Shown piece after piece: positions 8,053 to 15,956 of a stretch of DNA of 39,108 nucleotides. A program made the translations under genes and the position numbers. This stretch comes from an uncultured Blautia sp. (GTDB lineage: Bacteria; Bacillota; Clostridia; Lachnospirales; Lachnospiraceae): positions 1 through 39,108 of the forward strand of contig CAKRRX010000010.1 in NCBI GenBank assembly GCA_934394595.1. Reading direction: 5' to 3'. The notes beneath the pieces are model-generated. The model was not told where the DNA came from. It did no database searches and was given only the letters and a program-made list of their open reading frames with translations. Every line of letters starts with the position of its first letter. The stretch's first letter is position 1.

Positions 8053-10341
8053 TTATTTCTCCAATTCTTTTTTCAGGATTCCCATCGCTACCTTTTCCGG
8101 TGTGATGGGAAGTTCTCTTACACGGACGCCGGATGCATTGTAAACGGCATCTGCAATTGCAGGACTTGGAGTGTCGATAACAAGTTCTCCAATGGACTTG
8201 GCACCAAAAGGCCCTGTCTTCTCATAGCTGCTCTCAAACTCCACACGGATATTTCCAATATCCTCACGGCTTGGAACCTTGTACTGCATAAATGAATTCT
8301 CCCGGATCTTTCCTTCTTTTGAGTACTGAACATTCTCCATAAGTGCCATGCCAATTCCCTGGGCAACACCACCCTCAGTCTGTACCCGGGCAAGATTAGG
8401 ATTGATAGGAGTTCCACAATCTACCACAGCCACATAATCGATCAGTTCAATGTTTCCGGTCTCCTTGTCCACTTCCACTTCCGCTGCACCAATCATATAA
8501 GGCGGTGGGGAAATCTGTGATGAGAAAGAAGCTGTCACCTGAAGTTCCTGGGTATTGCCGCAGGTTCCCTTGTACGCAACCTCCTGGATACTTACTTCTT
8601 TTCCTTCTGTATATACTCTTTTCCCATCAAAATCAGCCTTTTCCGGCTCTATTCCAAGCATTCCTGCGCCAACCCTGATGATACGCTTTCTCAGTTCGCT
8701 GCAGGCATTGATCACTGCATTTCCTGTGGCATAGGTGGTGGCAGAAGCATAAGAACCGGAATCATAAGGGGAAACATCCGTATCCACGCCAAATGCTACC
8801 ACATTTTCAAACTCTGTCTCCAGGCAGTCTGCTGCCATCTGGGAGAGAATGGTATCACAGCCTGTACCCATATCTGCACATCCAAGGGATAACGTATAGG
8901 AAGCATCCTCATTCAGCTTCACCATTGCACCGCCTACATCCACATTTGCAATGGACGACCCCTGCATAGCCATGGCAAGTCCTACGCCACGGACTTTTCC
9001 ATTTCCCATATCCCTGCATGGATATTTTTCATCCCAGCCGATCATCTCCTTTGCACGGGCAAGACAGCGGTCCATGGTACAGCTTGCGGTGTGGGTAAGA
9101 TTGCCGTCATAGTCGTACATAGGTTCACCCTCAACAGGCATGTTCAGCTCACGGAGCTTTGCAGGATCCATATTCATTTTGTGCGCCAGCTCATTGACAG
9201 CGGATTCCACTGCATAAATACCCTGGGTAGCGCCATATCCACGGTATGCTCCTGCTGCCTGGACATTTGTATATACCACTTCATAATCAAAAGTATAGGC
9301 TTCCAGATTCCGGTACAGGGCAATTGCCTTGTGCCCGGTAAGGCCGACAGTTGTGGGACTGTGGTCTCCGTAGGCACCTGCATTGGAAAGAGCTTCCACC
9401 TTGATTCCCTTTACAATTCCATTTTCATCTGCCCCGACTTTTACATGAACTTCCATCTCATGACGTGGAGAAGCGCATATCAGAGATTCATAACGGCTGT
9501 ATACGATCTTGGAGGGGCGTCCTGTAAGCCAGGTGACAATTGCCGGATAGATCTCGCAGACCTCTGTCTGCTTGGCACCAAAACCACCGCCGATACGAGG
9601 CTTGATCACACGGATTTTAGAAGAAGGAATTCCAAGAGCATTCCCAAGGATTCGGCGAAGATGGAACGGAACCTGTGTGGATGACACTACATTCAGTCTT
9701 CCGAAATAGTCCTTGGTGCAGTAAGTGCGAAAAGTTTCCATCATACACTGCTGATCTGCTTTTGTGTGGTAAACTTCATCTACCGTGTATTTGCACTCTT
9801 CCAGAACTTTGTCAATATCTCCCATTTCCTCATGGCCCTTGGCAGCAAGATTTCTCTTATTGTCAGCGCCTACCGGGAATTTGGATTCCCAGTCATCCTC
9901 CGGATGCACCAGCACCGGGTTATCCTTGGCTGTGTGCATATCCAGAACCGGTGTCTCCACACGGTATTTTACCTTAATGCGTTTCATGGCAAGATCTACC
10001 GCAGCTTCCGTCTCTCCTGCCACAATTGCTACCGCATCTCCTACAAAGCGAAGATGCTGATCCAGGATCATTCTGTCATAGGGGCTGAATTCCGGATAAG
10101 TCTGACCTGCTGAAGCAAATCTTCTCTTTGGCACGTCTTTCCATGTAAGGATCAGTACCATTCCTTCCACCTTCATGGCATTTTCTGTCTTAATCTCTTC
10201 TACCCAGGCATTGGCATAGGGACTTCTTAAAATCTTGATGATCAGGCATTCCTTTGGGGCCAGATCATCTGTATAAACCGGCTGTCCTGTAACCAGAGCC
10301 ATGGCATCTTTTTTTTGCAAAGACTGATTTACATAGCTCAT
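8053..10341 (-). CDS. Molybdopterin-binding large subunit of a xanthine dehydrogenase-family hydroxylase
   Basis: Catalytic subunit of a molybdenum hydroxylase, which hydroxylates an aromatic heterocycle or aldehyde using water. The 762-residue length is normal for a separate large subunit. The first domain (about 15-125) is the aldehyde oxidase/xanthine dehydrogenase a/b hammerhead. The cofactor-binding domain contains RIGGGFGAKQ, AYRGYGATQG, a DMGTGCDT loop and the C-terminal GAKSIGEL motif, which carries the catalytic glutamate of the family. There is no CO-dehydrogenase active-site Cys loop of the CoxL type. The substrate cannot be assigned: xanthine, another purine or nicotinate are all possible. 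It overlaps the iron-sulfur subunit by 4 bp (ATGA). No molybdenum cofactor genes are in the window. Confidence 0.9.
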   Translation of the reverse strand: MSYVNQSLQKKDAMALVTGQPVYTDDLAPKECLIIKILRSPYANAWVEEIKTENAMKVEGMVLILTWKDVPKRRFASAGQTYPEFSPYDRMILDQHLRFVGDAVAIVAGETEAAVDLAMKRIKVKYRVETPVLDMHTAKDNPVLVHPEDDWESKFPVGADNKRNLAAKGHEEMGDIDKVLEECKYTVDEVYHTKADQQCMMETFRTYCTKDYFGRLNVVSSTQVPFHLRRILGNALGIPSSKIRVIKPRIGGGFGAKQTEVCEIYPAIVTWLTGRPSKIVYSRYESLICASPRHEMEVHVKVGADENGIVKGIKVEALSNAGAYGDHSPTTVGLTGHKAIALYRNLEAYTFDYEVVYTNVQAAGAYRGYGATQGIYAVESAVNELAHKMNMDPAKLRELNMPVEGEPMYDYDGNLTHTASCTMDRCLARAKEMIGWDEKYPCRDMGNGKVRGVGLAMAMQGSSIANVDVGGAMVKLNEDASYTLSLGCADMGTGCDTILSQMAADCLETEFENVVAFGVDTDVSPYDSGSYASATTYATGNAVINACSELRKRIIRVGAGMLGIEPEKADFDGKRVYTEGKEVSIQEVAYKGTCGNTQELQVTASFSSQISPPPYMIGAAEVEVDKETGNIELIDYVAVVDCGTPINPNLARVQTEGGVAQGIGMALMENVQYSKEGKIRENSFMQYKVPSREDIGNIRVEFESSYEKTGPFGAKSIGELVIDTPSPAIADAVYNASGVRVRELPITPEKVAMGILKKELEK

Positions 10342-10823
10342 GGCTGCACCTCCTTCTCCTGACCATTCTCATTTTTCTTATATTCCAGGTATTTCAGAAT
10401 ACTTCTGGTCTGTCCGATAAAACCGGAACAGCGACAGAGATTTCCTGCCAGGTATTCCTTGATTTCTTCTTCTGTAGGATCTTCTAATTCCTTTGTCATG
10501 GCAAGTACGTTCATAATAAATCCCGGATTACAAAATCCACACTGCTCCGCACCTTCATTTGCAAGAAAAGTACCAAACTCTTTTGCCTCTTCCTGAAGCC
10601 CTTCCATAGTCATGACCTTTTTACCGTCGATACGTGCTGCCAGAACGCTGCAGGACAGCACTGGCCTTCCCTCTACCAGAACTGTACAAAGGCCACAATT
10701 GGCAGTCTCACAGCCTCTCTTTACACTATAACATCCCAGGCTTCGAAGAAATTCCAAAAGCATGGTGTCCGGACGGATCTCTTCTTCTTTTTTGGCTCCA
10801 TTAAGCCAGAAATTAATTTTCAT
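10338..10823 (-). CDS. [2Fe-2S] subunit of the molybdenum hydroxylase
   Basis: Electron-transfer subunit with two [2Fe-2S] clusters that passes electrons from molybdenum to FAD. The plant-ferredoxin-type cluster uses Cys38, Cys43, Cys46 and Cys58 (GCETANCGLCTVL). The C-terminal helical cluster domain uses Cys95, Cys98, Cys130 and Cys132 (CGFCNPG and LCRCSG). At 161 residues it matches CoxS/XdhC-type small subunits. The start overlaps the FAD subunit by 11 bp and the end overlaps the large subunit by 4 bp, so the three are translationally coupled. Confidence 0.93.
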   Translation of the reverse strand: MKINFWLNGAKKEEEIRPDTMLLEFLRSLGCYSVKRGCETANCGLCTVLVEGRPVLSCSVLAARIDGKKVMTMEGLQEEAKEFGTFLANEGAEQCGFCNPGFIMNVLAMTKELEDPTEEEIKEYLAGNLCRCSGFIGQTRSILKYLEYKKNENGQEKEVQP

Positions 10824-11631
10824 CAGTCTTACCTCCCACTGCTTCCAATGCTCTTTTTGTGAGAACCTTCACAAGAAGAGATCTGTAATCTGCACTGCCT
10901 CGCATATTCCCGGCTGTGGGAACCTTTGCAGCAGCATAGTCTGCAAATCTGGAAAATGCATCCTTCTGTTCCTCCAAGGACTGCTTTTCCATATCCTTCA
11001 GGATATTTTCTTCATCTTTCAAAAGAAAGGCTTTTGCAGGGCGAGCACCATAAACAGCTTTCACACCACCTTCGGACCAGCTTATACAGCAGGCAAGCAC
11101 CGGAAAATCTGTCTTAGTGTTTCGCTGACTTAAATATGCCACCTTGATCGGCGTTTTCTTCACAATAATGCGTACCAGAATATCTCTGTCCTTTGGCATT
11201 TTCACAAAGTCAGAAAGACAGACCCTGCCGCCTTTAAAAAGCTCTACCTCTGTGTCCAGTGCCAGAAACATAGTCAGCACATCGGAGAATCCAAATCGTC
11301 CCCAGATGCTTCCTCCTACAGTGGCACAGTTGCGGAACTGAACTCCAACAATGTGGCGCAGGCTCTCTTTTATAGCACCATTTGTGTATGCATGAAGGCC
11401 CTCATGAAGCTCCAGATCACGCAGGGATGTCATACATCCGATGACAAATTCCTCATCCGTCTCTGTGATGGTATCCAGTCCCAGACCGGAAAGATCAATG
11501 GCTGTGGTCACATTTCTGCTGCCCATTTTCAGCCACACCATACCGCCCAGCACACAGGCAGTGCGCTTCTGGTTCAGCTCATAGGCTTCTTCCAGAGACT
11601 GCACTTTTACATAATTTTTTATCTTAAGCAT
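10813..11631 (-). CDS. FAD-binding subunit of the molybdenum hydroxylase
   Basis: CoxM/XdhB-type flavoprotein subunit (272 residues) that passes electrons from the iron-sulfur clusters to the final acceptor. The N-terminal FAD-binding domain carries VLGGMVWLKMG and the conserved CATVGGSIWG. The second half corresponds to the CO-dehydrogenase flavoprotein C-terminal domain. The WGRFGFSD stretch replaces the more usual small-residue loop after the second flavin motif, so this belongs to a divergent clostridial branch. The ATG at 11631 is preferred to one 15 codons upstream because AAAGGAAA lies just before it and family homology begins there. First gene of the operon. Confidence 0.88.
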   Translation of the reverse strand: MLKIKNYVKVQSLEEAYELNQKRTACVLGGMVWLKMGSRNVTTAIDLSGLGLDTITETDEEFVIGCMTSLRDLELHEGLHAYTNGAIKESLRHIVGVQFRNCATVGGSIWGRFGFSDVLTMFLALDTEVELFKGGRVCLSDFVKMPKDRDILVRIIVKKTPIKVAYLSQRNTKTDFPVLACCISWSEGGVKAVYGARPAKAFLLKDEENILKDMEKQSLEEQKDAFSRFADYAAAKVPTAGNMRGSADYRSLLVKVLTKRALEAVGGKTDEN

Positions 11632-11751
11632 GATAATTTCCTTTCTTTTATTATCGCTTATTTTGTTTTTTGACACAATGAAAAAGGCTTCCTGTAAAAT
11701 TCCCGGATCATATTCTATGGAAATTGGAGAAGTCTTCTTTTAAGTATCTTT

Positions 11752-11780
11752 AGTATAACAAGAAAGTTTTCAAATTTCCA
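11752..11780 (-). promoter_or_regulatory. Candidate promoter of the hydroxylase operon
   Basis: On the minus strand TGGAAA (11780-11775) and TATACT (11757-11752) are separated by 17 bp, with an extended -10 TG one base before TATACT. It would give a leader of about 115 nt. The leader shows no recognisable riboswitch. Confidence 0.4.
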
Positions 11781-11852
11781 GCGAAATGACATATTCAGAA
11801 TATTTTTTTGTTTTGATTTTATGCAAACTATATAGATATTTTCAAATAATTG

Positions 11853-11861
11853 TGTTATAAT
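11853..11861 (+). promoter_or_regulatory. Extended -10 promoter of the kinase-like gene
   Basis: TGTTATAAT at 11853-11861 is a full extended -10 element. There is no good -35 box 17 bp upstream. The transcript would start about 75 nt before the ATG at 11945. It is divergent from the hydroxylase operon promoter about 75 bp away. Confidence 0.45.
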
Positions 11862-11944
11862 ACGAAAAAGAACAGAAAATAGTTTTTGTAAGCTATTTTA
11901 TAACAAAAATAATCACAAATCCACCACAAAAGGAGGCGGCGTTT

Positions 11945-12541
11945 ATGAGTAAACGTATCATAACCATCAATCGTATGTTTGGAAGCAACGGACGTATTAT
12001 TGGAAAGGCTCTTGCTGAGGAACTGGGATTTAAGTTCTATGATAAGGAACTGATTGAAATGGCGAGCAAGGAGAAAAAAATCCCCTTCGATGAATTTGCC
12101 AGGGTAGACGAGAGAAAAGCCAGCCAGTGGCTTTATCCGGTGGATTACGAGCTTCAGATGAATCCGGAGTACCATTTTGTACCTATGAATGATGTGCTTT
12201 ATGATCTGCAGAAGAAGATCATTCTGGAGGCAGCAGATAAGGAAAACTGTGTGATCGTCGGACGCTGCGGCAATTACATTCTTCAGGATGTCAAAGATAA
12301 GCATCTGAGCCTGTTTATTTATGCACCTTTTGAAGAACGTGTAAAGACGGTTATGGCACGTACCGGACGGGAAGAAAAGAGTGTGCGTAAACTGGTAAAG
12401 AGAACCGACAAAGAGCGCCGGGCTTATTATGAATATTTCACAGATACCAACTGGCTGGATATGTTGCAGTATGATTTGTGTATCAACAGCAGTACGGTTT
12501 CTAAGGAAGAGATTGTGGAGATGGTGAAAAAGCTTATCTGA
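11945..12541 (+). CDS. Cytidylate kinase-like family protein
   Basis: P-loop nucleotide kinase fold of the cytidylate kinase-like family (198 residues). The N terminus IITINRMFGSNGRIIGKAL aligns with the family Walker A region (usually SREYGSGGREIGKKLA), followed by FYDKELIEMA. The central VIVGRCGNYIL and the Arg-rich lid RTGREEKSVRKLVKRTDKER are typical. Members of this family are common in Clostridia and mostly uncharacterised. True CMP kinase activity is not implied. Start supported by AAAGGAGG 9-10 bases upstream. Monocistronic, closed by a hairpin at 12558-12578. Confidence 0.85.
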   Translation: MSKRIITINRMFGSNGRIIGKALAEELGFKFYDKELIEMASKEKKIPFDEFARVDERKASQWLYPVDYELQMNPEYHFVPMNDVLYDLQKKIILEAADKENCVIVGRCGNYILQDVKDKHLSLFIYAPFEERVKTVMARTGREEKSVRKLVKRTDKERRAYYEYFTDTNWLDMLQYDLCINSSTVSKEEIVEMVKKLI

Positions 12542-12557
12542 GTACATAAAGATGATG

Positions 12558-12578
12558 GCCCCGCTGAATTGGCGGGGC
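12558..12578. terminator. GC-rich hairpin between convergent genes
   Basis: Perfect 7-bp stem GCCCCGC/GCGGGGC with a 7-base loop. It lies 16 bp past the kinase-like stop on plus and just beyond the end of the minus-strand DUF362 transcript. The following U-tract is weak on both strands. Confidence 0.55.
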
Positions 12579-12589
12579 TGTTAGTTCAT

Positions 12590-12652
12590 CTAAGCATTGC
12601 GCCGGTCTGCTGCATGAACCCCAACTGCCCCAAGGCGTCCGGTCTGCATCAT
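12590..12652 (-). CDS. Candidate 20-residue micro-ORF coupled to the DUF362 gene
   Basis: The start ATG overlaps the DUF362 stop codon as ATGA, followed by a second ATG. The 20-residue product contains GRLGAVGVHAADRRNA and stops 12 bp before the GC-rich hairpin. Its GC content is clearly higher than the surrounding intergenic DNA and it fills the whole gap between gene and terminator. No family is recognised. The DNA could instead be a conserved non-coding or repetitive element. Confidence 0.3.
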   Translation of the reverse strand: MMQTGRLGAVGVHAADRRNA

Positions 12653-13752
12653 TTTCCCAAATATCCTTTCAAAAATTCATAGATTTCTTCCTCAGTAGGC
12701 GGGCACCCCTCCAGGTGATGTGCAAAATGACGGGTGCAGTGGCCGATTCCCAGATTGCCGTTCTGATTTCTGTATCCCTGACCGATACAGATCCGGGTAT
12801 ACAGGCCAGAAAGCAACCCCTCTTGTTTCAGTCGGTCAAGAGCAGGAATCAGATTGCCATAACAGGCACTGCAGGATTCCACCTCTTCTACCGCATCTGC
12901 AAGCTCCACCACTTTCCGGGATTTTGGGATTGGCTTGCCAAAGTCCCCTCCGATGGCGCAGATCTCTGCCTGATGGATATCCGCACAGCCCACTCCAAGT
13001 GCAGCTGCTTTTACAATATATGGCACATCCTCTACCTGATAGTGCATCAGATCACAGACATAGGCATCCATAAGTACAGGGTCTTTTCCTGCCAGAATGC
13101 GGTTCATTTCAACCGGATTTCCTCCATCTTCAAAATCCAGATCCCCACAGATATTATCCACTACAATAAAATCCTGATGGATACCAAGCCCCAGATGGGC
13201 AATGGGATCATGAAGACCTAGTGCGTGGAATCTGCGCTTTTCCGAATTCGGCAAAAGTCCCTTCATATTCTTCAGTGCACAGGTGATCTTCGTCTGACAG
13301 TGTCCTTTTAAAACCGGTACATTGATAAGAAAGTCAAGGTCAAAAACACTTTTACAGATATTTAAGGTCATGTCACCACATTCTACTGAAATGCTTTTTT
13401 CTTTTTGCATGTCAAGAAAAGGAACGTGATATTTTTCACAGAGGGATTTGTATCCACAGACCTCATAGGACTCAGAGGTCTTATCTCCCACCCAGGAGCC
13501 CTCCATAATCACCAGATTGGAAAATCCCTTCTCCTGAAGATATTCCACAATTCCAGCCACCACCTCCGGGTGGGTGGTACCGCCCCAGTAAGCTTCCATG
13601 GGTGCTACCAGGTTTGGCTTGATGCCGATCCGCATGTTCTGCAAATCGCTCTTTTGCTCTATCTCTCCTGCCAGATCACAGGTTTCCAGCAATTCCATGG
13701 TCATTGCGGTGTAATCTGTTCCGCATTTTATATAAATCTGATTCTTCTTCAT
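12649..13752 (-). CDS. DUF362 domain-containing protein
   Basis: Cytoplasmic protein of 367 residues with the DUF362 pattern: MRIGIKPNLVAPMEAYWGGTTHPEVV near the N terminus, VIMEGSWVGDKTSES, a central LINVPVLKGHCQTKITCALKNMKGLLP, and DLDFEDGGNPVEMN. Family members are often iron-sulfur proteins of unknown function. Here Cys residues cluster near the C terminus (CSACYG), but no full ferredoxin CxxCxxC set is seen. The gene starts 7 bp after the ABC permease stop and so belongs to the GntR-ABC operon, which is an unusual partner. Any role is unknown. Confidence 0.85.
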   Translation of the reverse strand: MKKNQIYIKCGTDYTAMTMELLETCDLAGEIEQKSDLQNMRIGIKPNLVAPMEAYWGGTTHPEVVAGIVEYLQEKGFSNLVIMEGSWVGDKTSESYEVCGYKSLCEKYHVPFLDMQKEKSISVECGDMTLNICKSVFDLDFLINVPVLKGHCQTKITCALKNMKGLLPNSEKRRFHALGLHDPIAHLGLGIHQDFIVVDNICGDLDFEDGGNPVEMNRILAGKDPVLMDAYVCDLMHYQVEDVPYIVKAAALGVGCADIHQAEICAIGGDFGKPIPKSRKVVELADAVEEVESCSACYGNLIPALDRLKQEGLLSGLYTRICIGQGYRNQNGNLGIGHCTRHFAHHLEGCPPTEEEIYEFLKGYLGK

Positions 13753-13759
13753 TCCAGGA

Positions 13760-14428
13760 TCAGTACTCCTTTTTCTCCATAATCTTTATGGATATTGTAC
13801 AGGAAAGCAGAAGCATTAGCAACATCAAAGCTCCCAGAAGCACCAGACACACCGGAATTCCAAGACTCAGGATTTTCTCCATAACCTCTTTTACAAAAGA
13901 AAGATCAATCTGCATCCGGTCACATATTTCAGAACCGATCCAATATACAGCCATTGCGCCAAACACCATGATAAACAGTGCTATCCGACCTGCCTGGCTG
14001 CCAAATTTCAGCTGTACCGGAAACATAACTGACACTGCAACAATGGCCATAAAAAGCCCCGAAGCTGCTGCAGCGATCATTTCCTCCCACAAAATGCTGC
14101 GATAGCCGGCGATATTCACCACACAGCCAATTATAACTGCCAACGCCCATCCAAGAAGGATCATCCCTGTCCCAAACAGGTATTTCTCCTTCACATATTC
14201 CCTCCTGCTAAAAGGAAGGGTAAACAGATATGCCATGCTGCTGTACATCTCATCATTGGAAATATTATTCCATGCTATAACTGCAATCAAAATAGACACA
14301 TAGCTGATCAGAAAAGATGGTCCTGCTGATGTGCTGGCAAAGCATAAAAAAGCAATTGCAAAAGCTGCCACATATGCCTTTGCATTTTCTTTCATAAATT
14401 CCAGATCCTTTGTCATAAGACCTCTCAT
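13760..14428 (-). CDS. ABC-2 type transporter permease
   Basis: Membrane subunit of an ABC exporter, 222 residues with about six transmembrane helices. The first cytoplasmic segment SNDEMYSSMAYLFTLPFSRREYVKEKY matches the ABC2_membrane_5 family found in GntR-ABC operons of Firmicutes. It overlaps the ATPase gene by 4 bp (ATGA), so the two are coupled and form one transporter. The substrate is unknown. YtrA-type systems often respond to cell-envelope stress. Confidence 0.85.
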   Translation of the reverse strand: MRGLMTKDLEFMKENAKAYVAAFAIAFLCFASTSAGPSFLISYVSILIAVIAWNNISNDEMYSSMAYLFTLPFSRREYVKEKYLFGTGMILLGWALAVIIGCVVNIAGYRSILWEEMIAAAASGLFMAIVAVSVMFPVQLKFGSQAGRIALFIMVFGAMAVYWIGSEICDRMQIDLSFVKEVMEKILSLGIPVCLVLLGALMLLMLLLSCTISIKIMEKKEY

Positions 14429-15276
14429 AACACTTCCCCCTTAATCATCATAGTGATCACCTCATCCACTGAACCGCGCTCCACAGCGATCTGCGGATAA
14501 TTTTCCGTATAATATGCTTTCTCATCTGTGAGACAGCTGTAACCATAATGCTCCTTTTTTACCCGGAGGATATGCGCCCTGTCAAGAGATGCATACTGTT
14601 TCTCATCTGCCTTGATCAGTCCATATTCGTCCAGCAGCACATCGGTATTCTCATGAAGCACGATCTGTCCCTTGTTAATCATATAAATATCATCACAAAG
14701 ATTCTCCAGATCCGAGGAAATATGGGAACTGATCAGAATGCTCCGTCCTTCTGTCTCCATATATTCCCGCAGAAGCTCCAGAATGCTGTCCCTTGCTACC
14801 ACGTCAAGCCCTGCTGTAGGCTCGTCAAGGATCAAAAGCTTCGCATCAAAGCTGGTGGCCACCAGAACCTTTAATTTTGCACGCATTCCTGTAGAAAACT
14901 CCTTCAGCTTTTTGTCCATGGGAATGGAAAATTCCTGGCAGCGCTTTTCAAAAGCAGCTCTGTCAAATTTCTCATAGGTATTTTCCAGAACATGGACAAT
15001 CTGCTTTACCTTCAGACATTCGGAAAATCCACTGTCCGAAAGAGCCGCACCAATCTGTGCCTTTTCCTTTGCTGTGATCTCCTCCTGTCTCTTATTAAAA
15101 ATACGGATTTCTCCAGAGTCCGGATAGATCAGTCCCAGGATTGCCTTAAACGCAGTAGATTTCCCTGCCCCATTTGCCCCGATCAGGCCGGTGATCTGCC
15201 CTTCTTCAATCTCCATCGTCACATCCAGGGAAAAACCCGGATAATTCTTCTGTAAATGCTTTAAACTCAGCAGCAT
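14425..15276 (-). CDS. ABC transporter ATP-binding protein
   Basis: ATPase partner of the permease 13760-14428. Walker A GANGAGKST at about 33-41, a signature variant EFSTGMRAKLKV in place of LSGGQ, Walker B LLILDEPTAGLD, and a C-terminal extension of about 70 residues after the nucleotide-binding domain. At 283 residues it is typical of the YtrB/BcrA-like ATPases encoded beside GntR regulators. It lies 2 bp after the regulator gene. Confidence 0.9.
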   Translation of the reverse strand: MLLSLKHLQKNYPGFSLDVTMEIEEGQITGLIGANGAGKSTAFKAILGLIYPDSGEIRIFNKRQEEITAKEKAQIGAALSDSGFSECLKVKQIVHVLENTYEKFDRAAFEKRCQEFSIPMDKKLKEFSTGMRAKLKVLVATSFDAKLLILDEPTAGLDVVARDSILELLREYMETEGRSILISSHISSDLENLCDDIYMINKGQIVLHENTDVLLDEYGLIKADEKQYASLDRAHILRVKKEHYGYSCLTDEKAYYTENYPQIAVERGSVDEVITMMIKGEVL

Positions 15277-15278
15277 AT

Positions 15279-15650
15279 CTAATCCTCCATAATCAATTCA
15301 AACAGTTCCCGGATTTCTTCATCCGAAAGCCCGCTGATCCGTGCCTTTTTGACCACTTCATCCAGCTCCATCTCAATTTCACGCTTCCGTTCTTCCATAA
15401 GAAGACCCTGATTGTTTTTGGCAATGAAGCTGCCCTTTCCATGGACTGTGACAATAAAGCCCTCTTCCTCCAGAAAATCATAGGCCTTCTTTACAGTAAG
15501 GGCACTGATCTTCAGTTCCTTTGCCAGGGTTCGCACGGAAGGGAGCATTTCTTCCTCCTGTAATGTACCGTCAATGATCAGCCCCTTGATCTGATCTGTG
15601 ATCTGCTCGTATATAGGTTCCATTGACGAATGATTGATGATAATCTTCAT
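15279..15650 (-). CDS. GntR-family regulator, YtrA type
   Basis: Short GntR repressor of 123 residues with an N-terminal winged helix-turn-helix (EPIYEQITDQIKGLI, SVRTLAKELKISALTVKKAY, then VHGKGSFIA) and only a short helical C-terminal dimerisation tail, as in the YtrA subfamily. The ATG at 15650 is chosen over one six codons upstream because GGAGGA lies just before it. It heads the operon GntR-ATPase-permease-DUF362 and probably represses it through the palindromes that overlap its own promoter. Confidence 0.9.
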   Translation of the reverse strand: MKIIINHSSMEPIYEQITDQIKGLIIDGTLQEEEMLPSVRTLAKELKISALTVKKAYDFLEEEGFIVTVHGKGSFIAKNNQGLLMEERKREIEMELDEVVKKARISGLSDEEIRELFELIMED

Positions 15651-15666
15651 AGGCTCCTCCTTTGGC

Positions 15667-15715
15667 AAACAGTATATAACAGTATTGTACTGTTGTCAAG
15701 TGTTATATACTGTTT
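15667..15715 (-). promoter_or_regulatory. Promoter and nested palindromic operator of the GntR operon
   Basis: On the minus strand TTGACA (15699-15694) and TATACT (15676-15671) are exactly 17 bp apart. An outer inverted repeat AAACAGTATATAACA (15667-15681) / TGTTATATACTGTTT (15701-15715) covers the -10 box and flanks the -35 box. An inner perfect palindrome AACAGTA-TTG-TACTGTT (15678-15694) fills the spacer. The arms share the core AACAGTA, so two or more GntR dimers could bind. Autoregulation is inferred. Confidence 0.75.
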
Positions 15716-15956
15716 GTTACAAACTATGGCAAACAAACTTCTTTTCAAACATGCTCCTGAGAAACCAGCCTTGGATATTGAATTTTCCAATCTCAACCTG
15801 TATAATTATAAGGCAGGAATTGCAGGAGAAACTTTGTTTCAGAGCAATTCGTGGATATCAAGTTAGGGAAAACCTAACATCATTATAAAAATAAGAAAAC
15901 TGCCACGTATTTTTCAGAGTGTGGCAGTAATCACTACATTTTTACGGAGAAGGATA
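15716..15956 (+). other. Intergenic region with two hairpins upstream of the beta-propeller gene
   Basis: Divergent spacer with no supported gene. GTTAGG/CCTAAC (15862-15878) forms a small hairpin. A stronger one, ACTGCCAC/GTGGCAGT at 15899-15928, has an 8-bp stem and 14-base loop and ends 28 bp before the ATG. No U-tract follows, so it is more likely a leader structure or binding site than a terminator. Confidence 0.4.

Noticed and set aside
8053..11631. Assignment as carbon monoxide dehydrogenase or definite xanthine dehydrogenase
   Set aside because: No CoxL active-site Cys loop is present and the substrate-determining residues cannot be assigned from sequence alone.
11855..12547. 230-codon minus-strand open frame opposite the kinase-like gene
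   Set aside because: The plus strand has a clear family match, promoter and ribosome binding site; the minus frame has low-complexity, Ile/Leu/His-rich content expected of an antisense shadow.
12590..12651. Readthrough of the DUF362 TGA (possible selenocysteine)
   Set aside because: The frame stays open for 20 codons, but no SECIS-like hairpin follows directly and the protein already has a full-length family C terminus.
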